Shown here in pieces: positions 50,852 through 64,000 of a stretch of 64,000 bases of DNA (position 1 is the stretch's first letter; every line of letters begins with the position of its first letter). Below the pieces are notes generated by a model. The model was not told where the DNA came from. It worked only from the letters and a program-made list of their open reading frames with translations, and made no database searches. The translations under genes and the position numbers were made by a program. This DNA is from Zygnema cylindricum. Taxonomy: Eukaryota > Streptophyta > Zygnematophyceae > Zygnematales > Zygnemataceae. The DNA lies in NCBI GenBank assembly GCA_037447655.1, contig JBBHKE010000893.1, positions 102,863-166,862 on the forward strand. The letters are read 5' to 3'.

Positions 50852-51784
50852 CTCTCCTTCTCATCGTCCGGGGTCCCGAGGCCGGGACGTGTGGTCGGAA
50901 GAAAGAAAGGTGACGAGAAAGTGAGAAAGAGGAAAACAAAAAACAAATCCACAAACAATAAGTCAGTCATCATCACTTCAAAATGGTTCGGCTCGAAACT
51001 TCAAAAAAAAATCAATTTGCGGTCCCATGTATTCAGGAAAAGACAGCATGCGAAAAAGAAGCTATTAGAGCCAACTGATGATCATGCAGGTGACTATTAA
51101 CTAATTGACAAATAACCTTTTAGTTGAAACATCCAAATAAAACAGATGGCCATTGTAGAGCCATAGTTATAAACATATACATTAAGCAAATCTTTGCTCT
51201 CGTCAACCGCAAAACTGAAGCAGTCATCACCACTCTATCTTTCACATTACAGGAATAGTACACCACAAAGACATGCCATTTTTCCATATTCCTTCGTTTC
51301 TAGTCTGTTGTTTTATCTGAAAACATTCTGTAAACCACCGTTTGGGACAGGCTTCACGATTCAAACACGCGTAATATCAATTGTGCCAAATTGACACTCT
51401 TCTTCAAAAGGAGAAAAAAAATCTGGGCATTGATGAAAAGTTTCAAAAAGAAACAGCCAATCAAATCTCTGCCTTCAACCCCGATTTTTGAGGAGTATAC
51501 CAAGAATACCTCCCTGAATTCCTTGTCTTCAAACTATGTTTTAGTTTTTGGCACAACATCCCACCCAAGTAAAAGTGTCAATTGCATAACTTAAAAAGTC
51601 TCAAGGCAGTAATCCTCCAGACAGCACACAATGACCATCCATCGTGAACTCAGCTCCATGGCCACCATTTCCCTCAGACAACGGAGTTTAACTTAGCAGA
51701 CAGTTTCAATTGGCACTCAACAGTTGAAAGTTGGCTTAACAAGGCAATTAAACCTACTGTAACTTCCATAAATTCCCACTTATC

Positions 51785-54700
51785 TTACCTTCCGAATTCC
51801 TCCAAGTCATTTTCACTTGGGCTTCGGCGAGAACGTCTCTTGTCTGGGCTGGGACTCCGACGAGAGCGTTTGCCCTCTGGACTTGGGCTCTTGCTGACGC
51901 GTCTCCCATCAGGGCTTGGGCCCCTGCGTTACACAAGATACATGCAAATGGGCCAAATGCATTTATTAACAGGGGCAAAAGGCAAAACTAGCTAAACCCA
52001 AGACCAATTTCTCGTTGTATAAACTGACCGTGGTATTGCCACAGAGAACCGGCCTTATCCTGGGATAAGCTGGTTTCATCCAACCACCACAAGGCCTCCT
52101 TAAGACCAAAGGCCCACTTCTCCGCAAGTGCTTTTACCGGACATAACAAACCATCTCCAGGTTAATCACAACCAGAATTCAACTAAGAGAATTCAGAAGA
52201 ATAAAATCCTGTTGCCGGAACGTCGGCTGTTGGCGCCGATAGTATTGGGCACTTTTGCCTTCTCACCTGCGGTATCCAAATCGATAACCGTTACCGCTCG
52301 GGCTTTGGTCACAATCTCTCCAGTCATAGCTGGGGCTCCGAAAGCCGCGTCTCCTAACAGGGCTTGGACTCCTGTTCAATACCCCATCTCTAAGTGTGTG
52401 CAGGAAAGGTACACCACTCTAAGGTATCATGTGCTTTTGGAATTCACACCCACGGTAGGCCAAATTGCTCATTACCTAAATAACCGAGTGAAGCTTGTTA
52501 ATAAACACTGACAGCCGTAGCAGCCTGAGTGGTATGAAATCTACATTGAAATGGACTGGCAAAACACATCCAGGTCTGGCTGGTTTGACCCACAACAACC
52601 AACAGAAATATATGCACGCTAATTGTCAGGTTAAACAAACAAACATACTGCAACCAGAAACGTTTCCAGTTGACCCTGGGACCCAGGATTTCAACCAACT
52701 GCCCGGTATCAAGGAACAGCAATACCGACCTTAAATCAAGTACTCAACTCCGCTTAACATGTGCACATGATTATCAGCTCAAGCAAAATTACCTGTATGA
52801 ACGGCTCCGGCTTCTACTACGACTAGGACTGCGGCTATAGCTCTTTCCCCTTGGTGACCGAGATCGTGAAAGTGACCGTCGGCCTTCAGCATACCTGCAA
52901 CCCAGGAAGTACTCGAGGTCCTTCAGCAATATAACAAGATAATCTCAGATCGAACCTTGCTGTTGATGAAAAACAAACTCTCACAAGTATTTCTTCATCC
53001 ACAGAGTTCGATATCCCAAATCCACACTTTTCAAAGAAATTATGTCCAAAGATTTCGAAAACCAAGGCAAAAAATTACCACCCAGCGATGCGCAAAAGCA
53101 TAAACTAAATAACCTGGCTGTCATGACACATCCTGCCAGACACTACTACACAGGTTAATTTTTCACACAAACTATTTAGCAACTTACCACGATAAATATT
53201 TAAATTCACAAGGACTAATAAGTAAGCAACTTCTTTCCAAGAGGACTATTTAGCAACTTCCTTCTCATGAGGACTATTTAACGGCTTACTTTCCATAAGG
53301 ATTGTTTAGCAACTTACTTCCCACGAGGACTATTTCTGCAGTTCCGTTCTATATGGCCGTTTCGGCCACACCGATAGCACTTGTCTCTCCAGTCTCCAGC
53401 TCTGCAATCGCGTGCCCAATGTCCATCCTTTCCACAATTGTAGCACCGGCCTGTCCCAGGTGGTGGACCTCTTCCAAGGTATTCTCGAGCTCCACCTGGT
53501 CCTCTTGGGCCCTGCTAGATTAAAGAAAAAAACCAGAACAAAAAGTCAGCATAATTTTGTAAATAGCCGACAATCCAATAGACAAGGACCAATTGTTACA
53601 ACTCCTTGCCATCAATTTCTATGAGATGACACTACTTCTGTACTGCAGATTTACAATCTTAAGACCCAGCAGTAGTGTCAGTGAAAACCAAATAGCACGT
53701 TCACACGCCTAACAAGTTTGTGGTCATACTCTCAACATTATCACAAATAACTTTTCCTGCTACTTTTTCAGCCTTCTGAGGAACATGGGCGATGGAGGAC
53801 GCAATCACTTCACTTCCATATCACCTAAATTCTTATACAAGAACAGATATTTTACCGTAAAAATGATAGTTACAAGCACCTTCTATATAAATGCCAAAAA
53901 AATCCCAATGGCTGCATTAACCACTCTATGCATATTTTGATGACATGCCAACCTTAGACCCAATCAATTTCCAGGTATAGACCCTAAGAAAATTACAAAA
54001 GCTGTTACACACTTCTTAAAGACAAGCCAGCAAACTCATTTCTATCACAAAGTTGTGCCCGAGAGTTGTTTACTTACTCTCCGTGTGAACTCCACAACCA
54101 AACGACTTCCATCGACTTCCTTGCCATTGAGGTAATGTCTTGCATCGTCTGCATCTCGAGAATCGTAAAACTCCTGCATGTAACAAGGACAGCAGTTTTG
54201 CCATCTCCACTGTGACCAAACAGCGTCATATTTGCTTGGGCAGTATGTTCAAAGCACAAGGCAAAACTAACAAAATTGCCCTTCAGCAGCATCAGCAATA
54301 GCCATGACATTCAGCTCATCCCTGGCACATCCATGCTGGAGTTATAGGATTTGATACAAAAGACACAAAAAAATTGTCTCTATTTCATCTCGTGAAGGAA
54401 AAAAAGGTAGGAGTGCTCGTACTATAAAGGCAAAGTCGTGCTTGAGGTCGACATCCCGTACTCTGCAACGGAGCGTCAAGCAAGTAGGCCCAAGCATCAA
54501 CGCAGAAACTACTGATGTCAGCCAATCTGTTTTTCGACTTTTGTAAATTGACCAACCAGCAGCTGCCGGTGCATATGATCGAGGACACGAACAACGTGCA
54601 AATACAATTGGATAAGCTATATGTGGTTACCCCATATTATACGAGTATACCGTATAACGCGCGTGTAGCATGGGGAAACCACAGATAAGAGTTCCCTCCA

Positions 54701-55518
54701 ATCATCACCATTATCAAAGTTACGCTATTAAAAAGCTTAGCTGCACACTCTTGCCCGTAAAAGCCTCCATAGGAGCTCAAGCTCCTCCACCATCACCAAT
54801 TACTGGACGGACGAAAGCACGAATGACGACGCGCCATGGATCTGAGTCTGGCTCAGGGCTGTCGCGAGAATAGACCACCAAAGCCACCAAGCTCCAAGGC
54901 CACCACCATCACCACCAACCTCCCGCTGGTGTCCCGGCAGGCCCGAGCTTTCACCAACCTTCAACAACAGCATGGACATGCCATGGCCCCGATTCTCAGA
55001 CTTCTACAATCACCCTTGTGCAAGGCACACAAACCCTAAATAACAACCACTGGACGTCACCCCCGAACACCACCACTCTTTAACAGCCAAGCAATCACAG
55101 GCAAACAATCACACCGGACAGGACACAATGTGATGTGACCTCATAAACCGAGAAGTGAGTCAAAACATCTCCAGTAGCCACAAACTCAGAAGTCCGTACA
55201 GTCAGGGGACGACGAAAGGTTTACATAACAGGAGGAGGAATGTACAAAGTGGACGTCAACGCCACTTAGTCAACACTCAGGAGTGGAAGGACAGAAAGAT
55301 CAAGGTGCAGAAAGCACCAGGACCCTCAAATTCTGTGCTCTTGTTAGACCCATGGGTTGTCGAAAAGAGGGGAAAAAAAACAAGAAACAAGAATCACACC
55401 TTCCATATTTCATGAAAAGGTCTTCCAAGTCACGTGTTCGAGTACGACTGGAGAGCCTTCCAACGTAGAGCCGTGTGGGGCCGGTTGGACGTCCCCCATC
55501 TCGGTCGTATCGGGACAT
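51785..55518 (-). CDS. RS2Z: RS2Z-type SR splicing factor with RRM and two zinc knuckles
   Basis: Plant-specific serine/arginine-rich pre-mRNA splicing factor acting in the nucleus. Exons: 55518-55400, 54462-54423, 54173-54078, 53514-53318, 52894-52793, 52371-52267, 51924 or just below-51785, all in phase, about 265 aa against roughly 285-290 for Arabidopsis RS2Z32/33. RRM is at residues 16-85 ([23 protein letters not shown]1-like HDFAFIEF). CCHC knuckles are [14 protein letters not shown] (Cys109) and [14 protein letters not shown] (Cys131). The RS domain follows ([17 protein letters not shown]). The stop TAA overlaps a strong donor (AG|gtaaga), so splicing there would remove the stop and extend the protein. 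Exon 4 has a TAGCAG tandem acceptor. Known family members regulate their own splicing; the repeated donors after exon 4 suggest the same here. Confidence 0.93.
53160..53340 (-). repeat. Tandem array of the RS2Z exon-4 donor region, about six 28-bp units
   Basis: On the minus strand the true exon end and donor (GTGGGAA|gtaagttgc, GT at 53317-53316) is followed by copies at about 28-nt spacing. Copy 2 keeps a donor-like GTAAGC (GT at 53289-53288). Copies 3 and 4 (near 53261 and 53234) have lost the GT, and copy 5 is decayed. A farther copy keeps GTAAGT (GT at 53187-53186). The shared block is AATAGTCCTC plus the donor. Confidence 0.75.
54617..54689. mobile_element. 73-bp foldback element in an RS2Z intron
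   Basis: The left arm CTATATGTGGTTACCCCAT is inversely repeated by ATGGGGAAACCACAGATAAG at the right, with a TATACGAGTATACC-rich loop. Related single arms lie at 13462-13502 (minus) and 26686-26724. It sits in the intron between exons 1 and 2 of the RS2Z gene and could form a stable hairpin in the pre-mRNA. Confidence 0.65.
55031..55039 (+). promoter_or_regulatory. Telo-box-like AAACCCTAA in RS2Z intron 1
   Basis: A perfect AAACCCTAA about 480 bp downstream of the RS2Z ATG, inside the first intron. Telo-boxes act in plant promoters and early introns of translation and cell-growth genes. A single match of this length can also occur by chance. Confidence 0.3.
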
Positions 55519-56376
55519 CAGCTAAGCAACACCAATATCCTCTTCAGTCTGGAAAAGGAACCAAAAAGAAATAAAACGAAGAAATGGCAATCGGCACGAG
55601 AAGAGAGATTCATAAACAGAAATGAATGTCTCTTGAATAAAACCAAAAGGACCGAAGAAAACGAAATCGTTAAGAGAGCACAGATTAAGTAAGAGAGATG
55701 GGCATAAAGGGCTCGAATGCGAAATTCAACACTATTACAAGTTCTTGAAAGCTACTAGGAGAAGGTCAAACGACAAATACTCTTAGAAAAACGCAAAAAA
55801 GGTTAAAGAAACAAATGAATATGCTCACTCCTCACCTGATGGTTCAAACACAAGGGAGAGGAGGAAGGAGAATAAGGGACAACTCCTTATTCTTCAAAGA
55901 ACTACTAAAATAACCATGCAGCGGTAGCATACCTCACTTGTAAAACAGTGCAAAATATGAAACTCCGGTGAAAAGTGGAACTCCACACGAACCAGACCAC
56001 CGGAAAATGGCGATTTCCAACACACTTGCAAGAACATATAACTCAAAGAAAGACGCTACAGTACAGTACTTCATACCTGCTGCTTTGGTCTTTGACCTTC
56101 GCGGCAGTCGCACACTGGCAGTCGCAGACCATGCGACGGGTGCTCCACGGTACACCATGACATATTAGGGTCCAAAAACATTTAAGCTGTGTGCCCATGT
56201 AACCGTAACTTAGCGATGAACCTTTGCTTTTTAGTGAAGATATTTCGTACTAATTTTCAGGGTGTTCAAATTTCCGAAAACGAATTCGTTGCTTGGTTAT
56301 GTGACGGTTGTAGACGCCACATAATCCTGTTACGATTCAATACTGTAGGCGTCGATTTTAACGTGTTTGTAGACGT

Positions 56377-56440
56377 CTACAGTACGCCGTTAGTCGCTAT
56401 TAGTGTTAACAACACTAATTCAGAGCCCTAAAAGTTTGAC
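56377..56440 (+). repeat. One terminal repeat of the GTACAGTACACCG family
   Basis: It reads CTACAGTACGCCGTTAGTCG continuing CTATTAGTGTTAACAACACT and CAGAGCCCTAAAAG. It matches the left ends of the elements at 18483 and 19128, including the subterminal GCCC block. No matching right end was found nearby. Confidence 0.5.
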
Positions 56441-57488
56441 TCTTGAACCTAAAATAGAATTTGATAGTTCAATTTTTTTCTTGATGCTGATATAAATACA
56501 TTCTAGATAATGTGAACTACTCTAATTTCGACTATTTTTAAATAATGTAGTGTATTTTTTTTTTAGGTTTTTTAGGGTCTTCCATTTCCATGACGGGGCT
56601 TGTCTTCCACTTCAAAACTCTTTAATCCGATCAAAATGTTACCACTATGGTACAAAACAAATTTTGGAACCACTATACTAAAAAAACAACTTTAACAGCT
56701 TGTTAAACACAACGTAAGCACAAGATATATCTAACAATTCTTACTTTTAACCTTTTAAAATTATTTTTCTTAAACCTTAAGCGTTTTATTGGATGGCCAA
56801 AATGTAAAAAGATCTATATATTTAAAGTATACAGAGTTGAATAAAATGTACAATATAGTAAAATATCGGGCAAGAGTAATCTATACGGTTAGTGGACTAC
56901 GACATAATTGCTTTATATTCAAGATCACGCACAAAACATAGAACAAAGGGGCAAGCACATTCACAAATTTTATTTTATTAAAAAAATACGGCATATAGTA
57001 CAAAATGGTTTTTCTTTAAATAAATATTTAACACTTCAATGGTTAACTACCGTCGAGGTCCAACAATCATACGTCATTCCTAACGACTAATTCGAATTTC
57101 CAGAACTCCATACTACTTCAAGACTAAAATCGAGGACTGGAGTACAACCATGCAATTAACAATCCCATGATGCTCCCCCCCTAACAAGTGATGGATTTAA
57201 AATATTAAAGTCGTGCAAAGACAAAACGGTATGAATAAAAAGCATCTCGAGGAAATTTGCGATTAGGTGAATCTAAAGTTTGTTTTTGTTGATTATTTCG
57301 GACAATCGTGCGGGCGCCGAATGATTGATTCGCCGATGTTGTCTATACCTCCTCCCCCGCAGGAGGTACATCATATTTGTTTTGTATGATTAAAGTCATG
57401 CTATCGTCTTGGGTCTGATATCGATTCAGTTAGAACACCGTATGCCCATATGGATTTTGAGGAGAGGTGAAAACTTCAGCCCACGCCG

Positions 57489-58085
57489 GAGGTCAAAATG
57501 ACCGTCCGTTAAACGACCGCCCGCGCCGAATCCGGAACGGATTCGGTTGCCAAATTTTGGGGGCCGGGCGGTTGCGGTCGGTTGATTCACCAGAAAAAAA
57601 AAAGTCGGTTACGGTCGGTTAAAAAAAATATTGTGTACTGTCCATACAATCCAACATTATTGTACTTTGTACTCTTTGGTATCGTGGAAGTACGTGACAT
57701 CATGATTAGCGTCGCAAATTTGACACGGTAGTAACACTATTCATTTCGCAAATCTTAGGGAACGCGACAAAGCGTCGCAAATCTGACACGGTACAGTAGT
57801 AACACTATTCATTTCGCAAATCTTAAGGAACGCCACAAATCGTAATTATTGGCATATTCATACGTCGTACATTAATTAATTTTGTACTTTTTCGGTTACG
57901 GGCGGGCACGGTTAGTCGCGAGAAATCGAGTTTCGGTTAACTTTTATTTTCGTAAACGCCGGTCGGTTTACAGTTAATAATTTTGGAGCGTGACATAACC
58001 CGGTCGGTCGTCGGTTACTCAGATTTTGAAAAAAAAAAAACGGTCGGTTTCGGTTATGTAAAATTTTGACTTTTGCGACCTCTGC
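57489..58085. mobile_element. Candidate non-autonomous element rich in CGGTCGGTT
   Basis: The left end GGAGGTCAAAATGACCGTCC and the right end (minus strand GCAGAGGTCGCAAAAGTCAA, then AATTTTAC) share an imperfect inverted GAGGTC..CAAAAT core. Clusters of CGGTCGGTT or TCGGTTACGG lie inside both ends. The interior carries a tandem duplication (57710-57840). It has no coding capacity. Clustered subterminal motifs fit hAT-like elements, but the class is unproven. Confidence 0.4.
57710..57840 (+). repeat. Tandem duplication of a roughly 63-68 bp unit
   Basis: Units 57710-57772 and 57773-57840 share CGTCGCAAAT, TGACACGGTA, GTAACACTATTCATTTCGCA and AATCTTA with few differences. The second unit has a 5-base GTACA-type insertion. 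Confidence 0.85.
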
Positions 58086-59555
58086 CTTCGATTCACATCA
58101 CTGTTGTTAGGATACGGTTTGGCATCTTTGGTTCGGATTTTGCAATATTGTTGTTGGTTTTGAGTTCGTCGTTCCTATTCGCTCCTTCATTTCTTTGCCG
58201 GCTTTGTTGTCTCGTTCCTTTCGCACTGTATTTTCAATACTTGTTTGTTTGGATATGCGGGAGGTTAATTTCATTTTCGGTATGGCTTTTCCTTTTTTTG
58301 TTTCCATATGCTCAGATGGTTTACTTTACCATTACACATTTTTAATGGTTATTATTGTACGGAAGTGAGATTGATAACAAAGAATTTGCAATGATCAAAC
58401 ATCATGCATGGCCGAATTTTATTTAAACATATTGAATCAACGAAGAATGAATTTAGAGTTGTTAAAATCAAAATGGATTAATACTGACGTATATAATTCA
58501 CATATGTGCTTAAGTTCTTTTCTTTTATCCAAAGTTTCCATCAAATAAAAACATTTAAAGGCATAATAAGTTTTTCAGGATGGCTCCATTCTGTAAATCT
58601 GGTCTGGCTTTCTTTTAAAAAATGATGTGTCATTTTCCTGAAGCAAGATCGAATAAAAACAAGAATAAACAAAAAATAGACGGTGTTGAGTAAGATTAAA
58701 AAACGAACTGAAATAAAAAACAAAATTATGAATACTGAATCACACACTAAAAATCTACTGCAGCTGCTATAAGCATAATCTCTTCATAAACTAAGATCCT
58801 TTTCTTCCATATCTTCCTAAAGTTTTGGGCACGCAACTTCTATTGGTGCCCAAATCTACAAGCATCTTCACTTCATAAAAATTAGGATCTTTTTCTTCTT
58901 AAGTTTTGTTTTGGCACACAACTTCTATTGATGCCCAAATCTAAAGGGTGTGAAAAATGGTAACAAATTTTCACATTTTCCACTTTTTCACTATACATCA
59001 TCTTCTACAGTGTTTTTTCCACTCCCCTCTAGTTTCTAAAGTCAACCTTAAGGCTAATGGCAGCCGTTGACCAACATTGTAGCTGAAGTAACTCAACAAC
59101 ATATCTAGGGGAAAAAAAACAAAAAAAAGATCTGAGAAGCATAGATCTGGTTGGGCAAGCTTCTAAGCTGTAAATATTTATTTTAACTCCTCCGATAAGA
59201 TTTATGTTGGAGTTCTCTCCTTGTATCTCTTATTTGACATTGTACCCTCATTTCTTCTCTGACAAATCAGATTCACCCTCTGAGTTGCTTGCACTCTGTA
59301 GAAAAAAAATTCCGGGCAGGAGAAAAAAAATCCGGGCAGGGGAAAAAAAATATGCAACTTCAGGAACAAAAAGAGAAGAAGAGACGAGAGCGACAACAAA
59401 AAGATTGGAGGTTTCTCACTGACAAACAATTCAGACGATTACTGAAAACGCAACAACAAAACAAAACAATGTTAATCTCATTTCGCTGTCTAATTATCTG
59501 TCTCAACTACCAAACAAGTTCCCTCTAAAAGAGGCCATTAAGGATTCAGGATTTC

Positions 59556-63663
<4,108 letters not shown>

Positions 63664-63741
63664 CTGCACAAAAAGAGAAAGAGAGTACCAAAGATGTTAG
63701 AGGGAAAGGAGCGGAAGAGATGGAAGAGAGAGTGAGGGAAG

Positions 63742-63826
<85 letters not shown>

Positions 63827-64000
63827 GAGGGAGTGCGGGAAGAGGGAGAGGGAGACGACTCGATTAGAAAGTTGAAATATACGTGTATACATAATGTGTG
63901 TAATTGAGATGGAGAGAGAATGAGAGAAGGATAGAGTGAAATATGATCTAATCAGGAAAGAAAGAGTTCCAGATATTTAATACTTCTTATGTTACATCAG
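63664..64000 (-). other. Intron of the receptor-kinase gene up to the window edge
   Basis: Upstream of the exon at 63663 the transcript is CT-rich, with a (CT)n run at 63740-63822 and a good acceptor (CTTTTTGTGCAG). No further exon can be supported before the edge. Confidence 0.6.
63740..63822. repeat. (GA)n/(CT)n microsatellite
   Basis: Near-pure GA repeats with one GGGAGA interruption. They form a long pyrimidine tract in the transcript about 75-160 nt before the acceptor at 63664. Confidence 0.9.

Larger units (their letters stand above)
55519..59555. other. Gene-poor spacer upstream of RS2Z with inverted-repeat element remains
   Basis: It must contain the RS2Z promoter and leader near 55519-56100, though no clear core motif is seen. 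A single terminal repeat (56377-56440) and a candidate element (57489-58085) follow. The remainder is AT-rich without supportable genes. Confidence 0.55.

Noticed and set aside
50632..50913. CRISPR-like or leucine/isoleucine-rich repeat on the plus strand
   Set aside because: The 24-bp units are contiguous without spacers, and the plus-strand frame is the complement of the charged minus-strand repeat.
55934..56158. Small membrane-like protein upstream of RS2Z
   Set aside because: A chance open frame with no start context, no family resemblance and a plus-strand alternative of equal length.

Overview
The window is nuclear DNA of a land plant. It has many spliceosomal introns (GT..AG, pyrimidine-rich 3' ends), a plant-type RS2Z splicing factor with two CCHC zinc knuckles, a STRUBBELIG-like receptor pseudokinase, plant RNA polymerase II subunit 2 and telo-box motifs. 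Gene density is about one gene per 10 kb, and the intergenic DNA is AT-rich and full of small decayed inverted-repeat elements. A bryophyte-like genome would fit, but this is an inference from gene content and not proven.

Layout. (1) 390-15391, plus strand: a very large SET-domain histone methyltransferase of the trithorax/KMT2 type, truncated at its 5' end by the window edge. Its domain order is PHD cluster, Gln-rich region, PHD/ePHD half, FYRN, FYRC, SET, post-SET, which is the animal MLL order and not the plant ATX order. (2) 15.4-20.5 kb: gene-poor DNA with three inverted-repeat elements. (3) 20487-25883, plus strand: a 1402-residue, highly charged, low-complexity nuclear-looking protein that I do not recognise. 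(4) 25.9-29.7 kb: gene-poor, with a 52-base T run and a foldback element. (5) 44943 back to 29704, minus strand: a complete 26-exon RPB2 (1180 aa). Every exon junction keeps phase. (6) 45951-47228, plus strand: two-exon ribosomal protein eL31, divergent from RPB2 across about 1 kb. (7) 47.2-50.5 kb: gene-poor. (8) 55518 back to 51785, minus strand: an RS2Z SR protein in 7 exons, with an optional repeat-rich last exon at 50851-50527. (9) 55.5-59.6 kb: gene-poor, with inverted-repeat element remains. (10) 63663 back to 59556, minus strand: the cytoplasmic half of a STRUBBELIG-family receptor kinase; its ectodomain lies beyond the right edge.

These genes are not an operon or a pathway. They are mostly housekeeping or chromatin/RNA genes: H3K4 methylation, transcription, splicing and translation.

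The most unusual signal is structural. In three neighbouring genes (RPB2, RS2Z, receptor kinase) a short segment spanning a splice site has been tandemly copied into the adjacent intron. This leaves arrays of intact and decayed decoy 5' or 3' splice sites. The animal-order KMT2 protein and the unrecognised 1402-aa protein are the other two items most worth following up.
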